From Flavobacterium lipolyticum (GTDB lineage: Bacteria; Bacteroidota; Bacteroidia; Flavobacteriales; Flavobacteriaceae), in the NCBI RefSeq assembly GCF_020905335.1, contig NZ_JAJJMN010000001.1, positions 2,604,001-2,668,000 on the forward strand: a stretch of DNA of 64,000 nucleotides, written 5' to 3'. Below the pieces are notes generated by a model. The model searched no databases and had not been told where the DNA came from. It saw nothing but the letters and a program-made list of their open reading frames with translations. Shown here piece after piece: positions 23,420 to 32,991 of this stretch. The position numbers and the translations under genes are program-made. Numbering within the stretch: the first letter of the stretch is position 1; every line of letters begins with the position of its first letter.

Positions 23420-26047
23420 ATGAAGACACAAGTGATTTCCAATAGCATTTTTAGTTTTTTTAAAGACAGAAAGGGAGTCTCTTTTTTACGTGAGAATGAT
23501 AAAATTATCAGACAGTTTGTATTTACTATTTTTTTTATTGGAATCGGAATCTGGTTTATCAAACACGAACGTTCGGAATTAGTAGAAGTTAATACAGTAA
23601 TTACCAATGCCAGCTTTTTTTGGGTTTCGTGCGGAATTGCTCTTGCTTTCTTGTATGTATCTCTTCAGGCGTTAATGTATTTTGCTTCTTTTAAAGCTGT
23701 TCAAAGTGGGATCTCTTTTAAACAGGCCATTGTTTTATTTCTCAAGCGAAATTTTGTAAGCGTTTTTTTGCCGGCGGGAGGAATTTCTTCTTTAGCTTTT
23801 TTTACAAAATCTATTGAAAAGAGCGGTGTAAAACCAACTCAAATTCATTTTGCTTCTGTAGTTTATGGTTTTGTCGGGATACTCTCGGTTATTATTGTGG
23901 CAATACCGGCGTTAATTTACTCTTTATTTGAGGGAACTGCGGGGTCTGGTGTAGGATATGCTCTGGGAGCGGTTGTGATCTTAGCTTTGTTTGTTTTTCT
24001 GATTTATGATTCGATATTAAAAAAAGGGTCTCTGTACCGTCTCGTTATAAAACTTCTTCCTTCTGCAGTTGTCTTTTTAGATGATTTGCAACAAAACAGA
24101 ATCTTAAAAAAGAAATTTCTGCAAGTTGTTTTGTATTCCGTACTCATCGAGTTTGCCGGAATAGCTCATTTGTATATTGCGATGATTGCTTTGGGGTTTG
24201 AACCGTCGTTGCCTGCCGCTGTAATAGGATACATTGTTTCGGTTGTTTTTTTAATCGTTTCTCCTTTTTTGAGAGGGTTAGGGGCTATAGAAATCTCGAT
24301 GAGTTTTATATTAATACAATTCGGGTTTGATAATGTTAGTGCTATTGCCATCACTTTTTTGTATCGTTTCTTCGAATTTTGGATTCCATTAGTTGCAGGG
24401 GCACTAGTTTTTTTGTTTCATGCGAATACCTTATTGATGCGGGTGGTGCCATCGTTTTTACTTTTTGTTCTGGGGTTAATAAATATAGTGTCTGTATTAA
24501 CTCCGGCTATTTCAGAACGACTGCACATTCTCAGAAACATTATTCCTGTCTCGGCTATTAAAGCATCAAATGATTTTGTGATAACTGCGGGTTTATTCAT
24601 GTTGGTAAATGCGACATTTATGCTCAAAGGTTTGCGAAATGCCTGGTGGTCTGCCATTTTCTTAAGCGGTATTTCTGTGATCGGACACCTCACAAAGGCC
24701 ATTGATTATGAAGAAGCAGTAATCGCTTTGATTGTTTTTATCAGTTTAATTATTACCAGAAAAGAATATTATATCAAGAGCAATTCGCACTTGCAGAGTA
24801 TCGGATTAAAAACAGTTTTAATTACTATGGCAGCTGTTTTAATATACAGCATTCTGGGATTCTATTTTTTGGATAAGAAACATTTTGGTATCGATTTTCA
24901 TTGGCAGCAATCTATTAGATATGGATTTCAGAATTACTTTTTGGTGGGGAGCTCTGATTTGGTTCCCCTCGACAGATTTGCAAGGCGCTTTTTACTTTCC
25001 ATCAACATTAGTGGTTTTTTATCCATTGGCTTTTTGATCTTTGCCTTAATTCGTCCCTACACCATAAAGAAAGAGGCAGTAGAAGATGATTTTTTATCTG
25101 CTAAAGATCTTCTGACTCTTTATGGAACTTCTGCTTTGGATTATTTTAAAACGTATGACGATAAAAATATTTTTTTAGCGACAAGTAAAAAGTCTTTTTT
25201 AGCTTATCGTGTGGGGGATAGTTTTGCGGTGGTTTTAGAAAACCCCGTCGCAGCATCGGAGGATGAATTTAAACAGTGTATTGTCGAGTTTGACTCGTAT
25301 TGTTACGAGAATGGCTTGCGAAGTATTTATTATCGTGTACCCGAAGAAAATTTAGAACTCTTTGCCTCACTACACAAAAAGAATTTGTTTATAGGACAGG
25401 AAGCTGTCGTAGATTTATCGGTATTTACTATGGAAGGAGGGGCTAAAAAATCATTGCGTAATGCGATAAGCAAAGTCAAAGAAAAGGGGTTTAAGACTAC
25501 GATTCATACCGCACCGGTTAAAGACGGATTGCTGCAAAAAGTTAAAGCGGTAAGTGATGAATGGCTTGCAGGTACCGGAAGAACTGAAATCGTTTTTTCG
25601 CAGGGTAAATTTGATTGGGAAGAACTCAAACAGCAAACCATCATAACAGTTGAAAATGCAGAAGAGAAAATTGTGGCTTTTTTAAATGTGATTCCGGATT
25701 ATGCTAAAGGAGAAGGAACCTACGATTTGATTCGGAAAACCAATGATGCGCCGAATGGCATCATCGATTTTATCCTTTTAGAACTTTTTGCTTATTTGAA
25801 AACTCAGGGCTGTACGTCAGTCAATTTAGGATTAGCTGCGATGAGTGGAATTGAAGACCCGGACACTTTTCCGGAAAAGTCAATGAAGTTTGCTTATGAA
25901 AGAATTAAGTATTTTTCGCATTATAAAGGATTGCGTGATTTTAAGGAAAGATTTTCTCCGGTTTGGTACAATAAATACTTAGTGTATACGCATGATTATG
26001 ATTTGCTGCAGGCTCCGCTAGTTTTAAATAAAGTCGTAAAACCATAA
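23420..26047 (+). CDS. MprF-like aminoacyl-phospholipid synthase/flippase
   Basis: The 875-residue protein has the MprF layout: an N-terminal half with many membrane spans (LPG-synthase transmembrane/UPF0104 domain, about 30-340, with NFVSVFLPAGGISSLAFF and FLRGLGAIEISMSFI), a second membrane block (about 340-550), and a C-terminal DUF2156 GNAT-like catalytic domain (about 570-865, with YRVGDSFAVVLENPVA, DEWLAGTGRTEIVFSQGKF and NLGLAAMSGIEDP). MprF enzymes transfer lysine or another amino acid from aminoacyl-tRNA to phosphatidylglycerol or related lipids and flip the product, which lowers the negative surface charge. The amino acid and lipid cannot be told from sequence. The DUF998 gene starts on the last base of its stop codon. 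Confidence 0.88.
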   Translation: MKTQVISNSIFSFFKDRKGVSFLRENDKIIRQFVFTIFFIGIGIWFIKHERSELVEVNTVITNASFFWVSCGIALAFLYVSLQALMYFASFKAVQSGISFKQAIVLFLKRNFVSVFLPAGGISSLAFFTKSIEKSGVKPTQIHFASVVYGFVGILSVIIVAIPALIYSLFEGTAGSGVGYALGAVVILALFVFLIYDSILKKGSLYRLVIKLLPSAVVFLDDLQQNRILKKKFLQVVLYSVLIEFAGIAHLYIAMIALGFEPSLPAAVIGYIVSVVFLIVSPFLRGLGAIEISMSFILIQFGFDNVSAIAITFLYRFFEFWIPLVAGALVFLFHANTLLMRVVPSFLLFVLGLINIVSVLTPAISERLHILRNIIPVSAIKASNDFVITAGLFMLVNATFMLKGLRNAWWSAIFLSGISVIGHLTKAIDYEEAVIALIVFISLIITRKEYYIKSNSHLQSIGLKTVLITMAAVLIYSILGFYFLDKKHFGIDFHWQQSIRYGFQNYFLVGSSDLVPLDRFARRFLLSINISGFLSIGFLIFALIRPYTIKKEAVEDDFLSAKDLLTLYGTSALDYFKTYDDKNIFLATSKKSFLAYRVGDSFAVVLENPVAASEDEFKQCIVEFDSYCYENGLRSIYYRVPEENLELFASLHKKNLFIGQEAVVDLSVFTMEGGAKKSLRNAISKVKEKGFKTTIHTAPVKDGLLQKVKAVSDEWLAGTGRTEIVFSQGKFDWEELKQQTIITVENAEEKIVAFLNVIPDYAKGEGTYDLIRKTNDAPNGIIDFILLELFAYLKTQGCTSVNLGLAAMSGIEDPDTFPEKSMKFAYERIKYFSHYKGLRDFKERFSPVWYNKYLVYTHDYDLLQAPLVLNKVVKP

Positions 26048-26718
26048 TGGAGAAGATGAAGACCGGGAAAACAGTACCATTCAATTGGGTTAGAGCAGCA
26101 GCAGTAATGTGTATAATTACCTGTATTTCTGATTTTGTAGTGCTATTTGTTTTGGGGAGTTGTTATCAAGGGTATAGTCAGCTGCGGAACACCATTAGTT
26201 CGTTGGGAGCCACTATTAGTCCGGTATCCAAATTAATTTCTGCCTGGTGGATTTTAATTGGAATCGTATTTGTTTTTTTTGGAGTCTTTTTCAGAAAAGC
26301 TTTTGAGAAAGATGGGAGATATGTAAAACTTGCTTCTTTGTTGATTGTGATGTATGGATTAGGAGAAGGGATAGGCTCCGGTTTGTTTAAAGCGGATAGC
26401 ATAAACGGTAAAAGGACATTCTCGTTTCTTTTGCATGATATTGTAGGGGGTATCGGAATTATTGCTGCAGTATTGTTGCCTTTAGTAATGTGCAGCGTGA
26501 TTTCAAAAGAAGACAATTCACCGTTTTACTGTTTTTCATGGATTGTTTTTATCATTGGCAGTATTACGCTGTTGTGCTTTGGGATTCGTTTTCCTTCTGA
26601 GGCAGGTGATTTAATTGCTTCATGCAAAGGATTATGGCAAAGGCTTTTTCTGCTCAATCTGTATGTTTATTTTATTGCAATTTCAGTCATAATGTATAAT
26701 AGGAAAATTCCAGTTTAA
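26047..26718 (+). CDS. DUF998 family membrane protein
   Basis: The 223-residue protein has about six hydrophobic spans and the DUF998 pattern: AAAVMCIITCISDFVVLFV, QLRNTISSLGATISPVSKLI, a lumenal loop near FKADSINGKRTFSFLLHDIVG, and later spans. The ATG overlaps the mprF-like stop by one base (TAATG), so the two are translationally coupled. Function is unknown; coupling to an aminoacyl-lipid synthase suggests a role in handling that lipid, which is inference. Confidence 0.8.
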   Translation: MEKMKTGKTVPFNWVRAAAVMCIITCISDFVVLFVLGSCYQGYSQLRNTISSLGATISPVSKLISAWWILIGIVFVFFGVFFRKAFEKDGRYVKLASLLIVMYGLGEGIGSGLFKADSINGKRTFSFLLHDIVGGIGIIAAVLLPLVMCSVISKEDNSPFYCFSWIVFIIGSITLLCFGIRFPSEAGDLIASCKGLWQRLFLLNLYVYFIAISVIMYNRKIPV

Positions 26719-26721
26719 CTC

Positions 26722-26906
26722 GTTGGGCGTAATTACTAAATTTTTAGTTAAACACATAGAAACATTGATTTTTCAACTGGAAAGGAATACAAAAAGAAAC
26801 AAATTTCTCTCACATAGTAAATACTTTGTGTATTAAAATGAAGTGAAACGCCTTTTTTTGTTAGTCAAAGCCTATGTTTCTATGAGTTAAATTAATTACA
26901 CCCAAC
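26722..26906. repeat. MITE-like element with terminal inverted repeats
   Basis: The 185-bp stretch starts GTTGGGCGTAATTA and ends with the complement of GTTGGGTGTAATTA. The inner parts also match (ACATAGAAACAT at 26753-26764 and its near complement at 26873-26884). There is no reading frame inside. No clear target duplication was seen at its edges. Confidence 0.55.
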
Positions 26907-26949
26907 AGGTTTATAGTTTAAGATTTCGTAATGTTAAAAAACAATCAAG

Positions 26950-28380
26950 ATGAACAAAGTCGTAACACTTCTTCTGTCGGTTTTTATTTTTGGGACTAAT
27001 GTTTATGCCGTAACAACAGATACTTTAAGGGTTGGAGCATTTGGAAAAATTATGATATACAAACCTAAAACAACACCAACAGCGGTTGTTTTGTTTGTGT
27101 CAGGTGATGGTGGATGGAACAGCGGTGTCGTCGATATGGCTAAAAATATTGTCGACCAGGGAGCTGTGGTTGCGGGGATTGATATTCAGTATTATTTTAA
27201 GGAAATCAAAAAAGAAAAATCCAAATGTTATTATCCTGCCGGAGACTTTGAAGAGCTTAGTCTGATGCTGCAAAAAAAGATAAAGATGAAGCAATATCTA
27301 AAGCCAATATTGGCCGGATATTCTTCGGGAGCAACCTTGGTCTATGGTATGCTGGCTCAGGCTCCCGCGAATACTTTTGGCGGAGCCATTGCTTTAGGGT
27401 TTTGTCCCGATATAGAAACCGACAGGACTTTATGTGACGGTTCCGGACTGACGTCACATGTCTTGAAAGAAGGAAAAGCTTATTTTCTGGAAAAAACCGT
27501 AAAATTATCGGCTCCTTTTATCGTCTTGCAAGGAACCACCGATCAGGTTTGTAATTATGCCGACACCCAAAAATACATGGAAGGCATGAATCAGGGAAAA
27601 CTAATCACACTGCCCAAAGTGGGACATGGTTTTTCTGTTACTAAAAACTGGCTGCCTCAATTTACAACTGCCTTCAGGGAGATTTTGAACACCCCGAATT
27701 ATAGTCAACAGAAATCAGAACAAAACCTTTTGCTGAAAGAACAGCACCTTGCACCTTTGCCTTTTGAAATGCCTTTAATCTTAATTCCAACAAAAAGTAA
27801 AGAGGAATCTTTGCCGGTCGCTTTTTTAATTTCAGGTGATGGAGGATGGACAAGTTTTGATCAATCTGTCGGGGAAACTTTGGCAGAGAAAGGAATTGCC
27901 GTAATAGGATTGGATTCCCAGAAATATTTTTGGAATGCCAAAACTCCTGCCGAGACTTCGAATGCAATAGCCAAAGCAGTTGAACATTATTTACAGCAAT
28001 GGAATCGAAAAACATTTATACTTGCCGGTTATTCATTTGGTGCTTCTGTAATTCCGTTTGTAGCAGGTAATTTTCCGGAACCCCTAAAAGAAAAATTAAA
28101 AGGATTGTATTTGTTGTCTCCGGATGTAAAAGCTGATTTTGAAATTCATATTGCAGACATGCTGAGTATGGAAAGTTCGAAGGACACTTTTGATGTGATT
28201 TCCGAAATAAAAAAAATCAAGTCCTATAATCCAATTTGTTTTTTCGGAGATGAAGAAGACGCCGCAACCCGCAATCGTTTCTCAGCAGCCGGAATCAAAA
28301 CTATTGCTTTGCCCGGGTCACATCACTACAACAATGACTATAATAAAATAGTCGAGAGTATTCTGAAAGAGATTAAATAA
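26950..28380 (+). CDS. AcvB/VirJ-like periplasmic hydrolase, two alpha/beta-hydrolase domains
   Basis: The 476-residue protein has a signal peptide (MNKVVTLLLSVFIFGTNVYA) and two related domains. Each has a VirJ-type start, VVLFVSGDGGWNSG at about 38 and AFLISGDGGWTSF at about 295, and a nucleophile elbow, GYSSGA in the first and GYSFGA in the second. Candidate histidines are GHGFS and GSHHYN. AcvB and VirJ of Agrobacterium are periplasmic; AcvB hydrolyses lysyl-phosphatidylglycerol and is encoded with the synthase lpiA. Here the gene follows an MprF-like synthase by about 0.9 kb on the same strand, so removal of aminoacyl-lipid is the likely role. Confidence 0.82.
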   Translation: MNKVVTLLLSVFIFGTNVYAVTTDTLRVGAFGKIMIYKPKTTPTAVVLFVSGDGGWNSGVVDMAKNIVDQGAVVAGIDIQYYFKEIKKEKSKCYYPAGDFEELSLMLQKKIKMKQYLKPILAGYSSGATLVYGMLAQAPANTFGGAIALGFCPDIETDRTLCDGSGLTSHVLKEGKAYFLEKTVKLSAPFIVLQGTTDQVCNYADTQKYMEGMNQGKLITLPKVGHGFSVTKNWLPQFTTAFREILNTPNYSQQKSEQNLLLKEQHLAPLPFEMPLILIPTKSKEESLPVAFLISGDGGWTSFDQSVGETLAEKGIAVIGLDSQKYFWNAKTPAETSNAIAKAVEHYLQQWNRKTFILAGYSFGASVIPFVAGNFPEPLKEKLKGLYLLSPDVKADFEIHIADMLSMESSKDTFDVISEIKKIKSYNPICFFGDEEDAATRNRFSAAGIKTIALPGSHHYNNDYNKIVESILKEIK

Positions 28381-28534
28381 TTAAAGTAGCTGGATTATTC
28401 AGTTTTTTGCGGAACAAAAGCACACGTGAAGTGCCGCAGATTAAGGGATTGTAATTTATTTTAAAAAAAAGTATTTTTTGAGGTAACAAATAGCATAGCA
28501 CTGCATCAAAAGAGAAACTTTAAAAAATAACATT

Positions 28535-29371
28535 ATGAAAACTAAATCAATTTTACTGATCGCATTGATGCTTCTTATTTCAAAATCTGTTTTTTCGCAA
28601 ACCGCTTTTAAGGTTGATGTAAAAGGAAAAGGAGCACCTGTTTTATTATTTCCGGGTTTTGGCTGTACAGGAGAAGTGTGGAACGAAACCGTAGCCGAAC
28701 TTTCTAAAAATTACGAATGCCATATTTTTACTTTTGCCGGGTTTGGAAATGTTCCTCCAATTGAAGGCCCTTGGTTGTCTACAATAAAAAATCAGGTTGT
28801 CTCTTATGTCAAAACGAAGAAACTAAAGAAAGCCACATTAATGGGTCACAGTTTGGGAGGAACTCTAAGTTTGTGGCTGGCAGCCGAAGAAACGAATTTG
28901 TTCAAAAAAGTAATCATCGTTGATGCTTTACCGGCAAGTGCAGCACTAATGATTCCTAATTACAAAGGAGAAGTTATTCCTTATGACAATCCACAAAGCA
29001 AAATGATGCTGGCTATGGACCAAAAGGCTTTCAATGCCATGAATTCCCAGACGACTTCTTATATGTGTCTGAACAAAGAAAAGCAAAAAACAATCAACGA
29101 ATGGATGAATGCGGCCGACAGGAAAACCTATGTATACGGTTATATCGATATGCTTAATTTAGATTTACGCAAAGAAATTGCCAAAATTAAAATTCCGGTA
29201 GTAATTTTAGCGGCCACAAATCCCGATCTTGCTACTGTACAAAACACTTATAAAGCACAGTATGAAAATCTGCCATCGGTGAAAATTTATTATGCAGCAA
29301 ATTCGGCACATTTTGTAATGTACGATCAACCGGAGTGGTTCATGGAAAAAGTAAAATCAGAAATACGTTAA
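28535..29371 (+). CDS. Exported alpha/beta hydrolase
   Basis: The 278-residue protein has a signal peptide (MKTKSILLIALMLLISKSVFSQ). The fold markers are FPGFGCTGEVWNETVAEL (oxyanion region), the elbow GHSLGGTLSLW (Ser at about 110) and the C-terminal histidine in AHFVMYDQPEWF. The Asp of the triad is probably in the ATNPDLATVQ loop. The substrate is unknown; family members include esterases and peptidases. The sigma-factor gene starts 1 base after the stop, so the two are probably co-transcribed. Confidence 0.87.
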   Translation: MKTKSILLIALMLLISKSVFSQTAFKVDVKGKGAPVLLFPGFGCTGEVWNETVAELSKNYECHIFTFAGFGNVPPIEGPWLSTIKNQVVSYVKTKKLKKATLMGHSLGGTLSLWLAAEETNLFKKVIIVDALPASAALMIPNYKGEVIPYDNPQSKMMLAMDQKAFNAMNSQTTSYMCLNKEKQKTINEWMNAADRKTYVYGYIDMLNLDLRKEIAKIKIPVVILAATNPDLATVQNTYKAQYENLPSVKIYYAANSAHFVMYDQPEWFMEKVKSEIR

Positions 29372-29372
29372 G

Positions 29373-29867
29373 GTGAATAAAAAAGAACAATTTAACGAGA
29401 TATATAACAAACATTACAATAAAGTGTTTCGTTTGTGCAAAGGTTATTTTTGTGGAGATATTGCATTAGCTTCTGATGCAGCTCAGGAAGTTTTCATCAA
29501 GGTTTGGGAGCATTTAGATACCTTTCGGAATGAATCGAGCATCAGTACCTGGATTTACAGGATCACCGTTAATACCTGTCTTCTTTTTTTACGAAAATCA
29601 TCTACGCGAAAAGAAATCAGAACAGATATACCGCCTAAGGTTGCTTCGGAAACGTATTCGGATGAAAAAGAAGAACAGCTTCAGCAAATGTATCAGTGCA
29701 TACAAAAGCTCGAAGAAACCAATAAAATGATCATTCTGATGATCTTAGATGGTGTCGAATATCCCGAAATATCAGAAGTAATTGGAATCACTGAAGAAAC
29801 ACTTCGGGTTAGAATCCATCGAATTAAAAAAAGTTTAACGCAATGTGTACAAAATGAAAACATTTGA
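29373..29867 (+). CDS. ECF-type RNA polymerase sigma factor
   Basis: The 164-residue protein starts at GTG 29373, one base after the hydrolase stop, with an AAGG-like sequence just before it. Region 2 is seen in FNEIYNKHYNKVFRLCKGYF and AAQEVFIKVWEHLDTFRNES (core and -10 binding), followed by WIYRITVNTCLLFLRK. Region 4 is LDGVEYPEISEVIGITEETLRVRIHRIKKSL, cited here by its helix-turn-helix core ISEVIGITEETLRVRIHR. ECF factors direct transcription of envelope or stress regulons. The overlapping membrane protein downstream is a candidate anti-sigma partner. Confidence 0.93.
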   Translation: MNKKEQFNEIYNKHYNKVFRLCKGYFCGDIALASDAAQEVFIKVWEHLDTFRNESSISTWIYRITVNTCLLFLRKSSTRKEIRTDIPPKVASETYSDEKEEQLQQMYQCIQKLEETNKMIILMILDGVEYPEISEVIGITEETLRVRIHRIKKSLTQCVQNENI

Positions 29868-30423
29868 AGATTTACAAAACATTTGGGATCAGCAAGCAGC
29901 ATCCAATATAAAACCAGCCGCCAATGATGTCATTGAAAAGGCAGAAGCACATACTAAAAAAATAAAACGCAATCATCTTTGGACCAGAATAATTCTGAGT
30001 CTGACGGCAATCATACTGATCGTCTATTACATTTGGGTGGGAGCCTATAAACAAACTGTATTCAGTTTCGGATTGGGAATTATGATTACCATGCTGGTGG
30101 TCCGCATCGCTCTGGAGTGGAGGAGCGCAAGAAAATTCGAGAATTTAAAAACAGACGTTCCTTTAATCGAATACAGCAAGCAGGCTCAACACTTTTATCA
30201 ATGGAGAAAAAAAATCCATTACATTTTTACGCCCATAATTTATATGACTTATGTTGCCGGCTTTACCTTGCTTTTACCCGTTTTTAAAGAAAATTTCTCC
30301 AGAGGTTTTTATCTCTATATCCTTGTTAGCGGATTTGGTTTTTTACTGTTTTTTGGAGTTATGTTGGTAAGAATCATTAAGAGGGAAGTAAAGCTCCTGG
30401 ATTTCTTAAAAGACATTTCCTAA
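29854..30423 (+). CDS. Membrane protein overlapping the ECF sigma factor (candidate anti-sigma factor)
   Basis: The protein has about 189 residues from ATG 29854 (MKTFEDLQNIWDQQAAS); an ATG at 29845 adds three codons. An N-terminal soluble segment of about 45 residues is followed by four hydrophobic spans (IILSLTAIILIVYYIWVG, TVFSFGLGIMITMLVV, FTPIIYMTYVAGFTLLL, YLYILVSGFGFLLFFGVML). The gene overlaps the sigma gene by 14 bases. The start motif FEDLQNIWDQQ occurs in small membrane proteins that follow ECF sigma genes in Bacteroidota. No zinc-binding anti-sigma motif is present, so the role is inferred from position. Confidence 0.72.
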   Translation: MKTFEDLQNIWDQQAASNIKPAANDVIEKAEAHTKKIKRNHLWTRIILSLTAIILIVYYIWVGAYKQTVFSFGLGIMITMLVVRIALEWRSARKFENLKTDVPLIEYSKQAQHFYQWRKKIHYIFTPIIYMTYVAGFTLLLPVFKENFSRGFYLYILVSGFGFLLFFGVMLVRIIKREVKLLDFLKDIS

Positions 30424-30497
30424 AAAGAGTATCGGAATTCAAATGGCGGATAACGAAGAGGTGTTCGTCATTAGTCCGGCAAAGGAATGATTTAGAA

Positions 30498-30560
30498 CTT
30501 GAAACCTGAAACTTGAAACTTGAAACTTGAAACCTGAAAGCTGAAACCTGAAACTTCGAA
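30498..30560. repeat. Heptamer microsatellite (9 x 7 bp)
   Basis: Nine units of CTTGAAA, CCTGAAA or close variants (GCTGAAA, CTTCGAA) follow without gaps. The tract ends 51 bases before the ruvB start and could vary in length by slippage. Confidence 0.9.
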
Positions 30561-30598
30561 TTTGAAATGTAACTGTTTTACAAACTGATTTCTTTGTC

Positions 30599-30606
30599 TA
30601 TCTTTG
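30599..30606 (+). promoter_or_regulatory. -7 element immediately before ruvB
   Basis: TATCTTTG matches TAnnTTTG. It ends 4 bases before the ATG at 30611, so the transcript would start at or next to the start codon. The -33 region (TTTTA near 30576-30580) is a weak match. Confidence 0.55.
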
Positions 30607-30610
30607 TAAA

Positions 30611-31633
30611 ATGAATGAAAACTTAGATCCCACTACAAAAGGGTACAATCCGGAAGAATTAGATCTTGAAAAAAGATTGCGTCCACTGTCATTTGATGAT
30701 TTTGCAGGACAAGATCAGGTTTTAGAGAACCTAAAGATTTTCGTTGCTGCCGCTAATCAGCGTGGTGAAGCACTTGATCACGCTCTTTTTCACGGACCTC
30801 CGGGATTGGGTAAAACTACTTTGGCGAACATTTTGGCCAATGAGCTTGAAGTGGGGATCAAAATTACTTCAGGCCCTGTTTTGGACAAACCGGGAGATTT
30901 GGCAGGTTTATTGACCAATCTTGACGAAAGAGACGTTTTATTCATTGATGAGATTCACCGTTTGAGTCCTATTGTCGAAGAATATTTGTATTCGGCTATG
31001 GAGGATTTCAAAATCGATATTATGATTGAATCCGGACCAAATGCCAGAACGGTACAAATCAATCTGAATCCTTTTACGCTGATAGGAGCTACAACGCGTT
31101 CCGGATTATTGACAGCCCCGATGAGAGCTCGTTTTGGAATCTCCTCCCGTTTGCAATACTATACTACTGAACTTTTGACCACCATTGTAGAAAGAAGTTC
31201 TTCTATACTTAAAATGCCAATTTCATTGGATGCCGCTATCGAAATAGCCGGTAGAAGCCGTGGAACACCTCGTATTGCCAATGCATTGCTGAGAAGAGTT
31301 CGCGATTTTGCACAGATTAAAGGAAATGGAACCATCGATATCGAAATTGCACGTTATGCCTTAAAAGCACTAAATGTAGACGCGCATGGATTGGATGAAA
31401 TGGATAATAAAATTTTACTGACCATTATTAACAAATTCAAAGGTGGCCCCGTAGGACTTTCGACTTTGGCAACTGCTGTATCAGAAAGCAGTGAAACCAT
31501 TGAAGAAGTTTACGAACCCTTTTTGATTCAGGAAGGTTTTATTATGCGTACACCACGCGGACGTGAGGTTACGGATAAGGCCTACAAACATTTAGGAAAA
31601 ATAAATACCAACATTCAGGGCGGATTGTTTTAA
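30611..31633 (+). CDS. ruvB: Holliday junction branch migration helicase RuvB
   Basis: The 340-residue AAA+ ATPase drives branch migration with RuvA. It has Walker A GPPGLGKT (about 64-71), Walker [10 protein letters not shown] (about 113-121), sensor 1 [18 protein letters not shown] and the C-terminal winged-helix domain with [15 protein letters not shown]. All catalytic motifs are intact. The start at 30611 ([12 protein letters not shown]) is the only sensible one. The P450 gene follows after 11 bases. Confidence 0.98.
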   Translation: MNENLDPTTKGYNPEELDLEKRLRPLSFDDFAGQDQVLENLKIFVAAANQRGEALDHALFHGPPGLGKTTLANILANELEVGIKITSGPVLDKPGDLAGLLTNLDERDVLFIDEIHRLSPIVEEYLYSAMEDFKIDIMIESGPNARTVQINLNPFTLIGATTRSGLLTAPMRARFGISSRLQYYTTELLTTIVERSSSILKMPISLDAAIEIAGRSRGTPRIANALLRRVRDFAQIKGNGTIDIEIARYALKALNVDAHGLDEMDNKILLTIINKFKGGPVGLSTLATAVSESSETIEEVYEPFLIQEGFIMRTPRGREVTDKAYKHLGKINTNIQGGLF

Positions 31634-31644
31634 TCCTGTTAAGC

Positions 31645-32991
31645 ATGTCTGAAAATAAAAAATACAAGTACCCGAATAAGCTTTCGATCGTAAGGTTCTT
31701 TTTAGATGCCGAAGGAGTGCGTAGAAACCCTATTCCTTATCATAAAAGATATTTTGATCAGTTTGGGGATTCTTTTTCGCTTCAGATAGGACGTTCGAAA
31801 CACTTGATTTTATCGCGTGATAATGAGATTGCCCAGCATATTTTACAGAAAAATCAAAAGAACTATCACAAATCTAAATTTCAGTCCGTTTATCTTTCAA
31901 AATACTTAGGAAAAGGACTTTTGACCGTTGATGGCGATTTTTGGCTGAAACAAAGACGACTCATTCAGCCCGCGTTTCATAAACAGAAGATGAATCAGCT
32001 GGTTGAGAATATGAATGAGACAATCGTTTCAGAATTAAAGGAATTGGAGGAAGAAAAGTGCATTGACCTCTTTCCTGTTATGAGTGAGCTCGCATTTAAT
32101 GTAGTGGCGAAGTCACTGTTTCATCTTTCGATTTCGGAAGAGAAATTAAATCGGATCAAATACATCATCGAAGAAGTTCAGCATTTTTTGATCAAAGAAA
32201 TTCGGCTTCCCCATAAAGCATGGTGGTTTTCGGTGAGTGGTCAGGTGGCAAAACATTTGGAACTGGCCGAAGAAAACAACCGAATCATTCAGGAAATTAT
32301 CGACGAGCGAACCACTTCGGGAGAGCCCGTAAACGATTTGCTTCAGCTGCTTTTAGAAACCCGTTACGAAGATACCGGTGAAGGAATGTCGGTCAAACAA
32401 CTGATCGATGAAATTAAGATTCTTTTTATTGCCGGACATGAAACCAGTGCCAACGCTTTAACTTTTACACTATATCTTTTGGGAAGAAATCCGGAGATAC
32501 AGCAGAAAGTATTGGATGAAATTCTGGAAATCGAAACACAGACAGAGAATGTAGTAGAACAATTGCAGAAGATGACCTATTTGAATGCCGTTATCAATGA
32601 AGCGATGCGCCTGTATCCGCCAGCCTGGATTACAGACCGGCAAAATGTTGAAGACGATACTATAGGACCGTATCATTTAAAAAAAGGAACATTAATTGGA
32701 GTTTCTTTTTATGAGTTGCATCGAAATCCTAAATACTGGGAAAATCCCGAAGAGTTTATTCCCGAGCGTTTTCTTGGGGAACAAAAGAAACACTCGATGC
32801 AATATTTTTATCCTTTCGGAGCCGGACCAAGAATGTGTATCGGAGCGGGATTTGCGATCTATGAAATGTGCCTTACTGTGGCTCATATTGTGAAAAAATA
32901 TGTAATTAAATCGGAGACTGATACGGTTCAATTCAATCCGTTAATTACTTTAAAACCTGTTGGAATAGAAGTTTTATTCTCTAAAAGATGA
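31645..32991 (+). CDS. Cytochrome P450
   Basis: The 448-residue soluble P450 has the I-helix motif [12 protein letters not shown] (about 258-269), the K-helix ExxR as EAMR (about 316-319), the PERF-like motif IPERFLGE, and the heme loop [16 protein letters not shown] with the thiolate ligand C398. No membrane anchor is seen. Length and motifs place it near the CYP102/CYP4-like bacterial group; the substrate is unknown. No ferredoxin or reductase gene is adjacent, so electrons come from elsewhere. The stop overlaps the queG start (ATGA). Confidence 0.95.
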   Translation: MSENKKYKYPNKLSIVRFFLDAEGVRRNPIPYHKRYFDQFGDSFSLQIGRSKHLILSRDNEIAQHILQKNQKNYHKSKFQSVYLSKYLGKGLLTVDGDFWLKQRRLIQPAFHKQKMNQLVENMNETIVSELKELEEEKCIDLFPVMSELAFNVVAKSLFHLSISEEKLNRIKYIIEEVQHFLIKEIRLPHKAWWFSVSGQVAKHLELAEENNRIIQEIIDERTTSGEPVNDLLQLLLETRYEDTGEGMSVKQLIDEIKILFIAGHETSANALTFTLYLLGRNPEIQQKVLDEILEIETQTENVVEQLQKMTYLNAVINEAMRLYPPAWITDRQNVEDDTIGPYHLKKGTLIGVSFYELHRNPKYWENPEEFIPERFLGEQKKHSMQYFYPFGAGPRMCIGAGFAIYEMCLTVAHIVKKYVIKSETDTVQFNPLITLKPVGIEVLFSKR

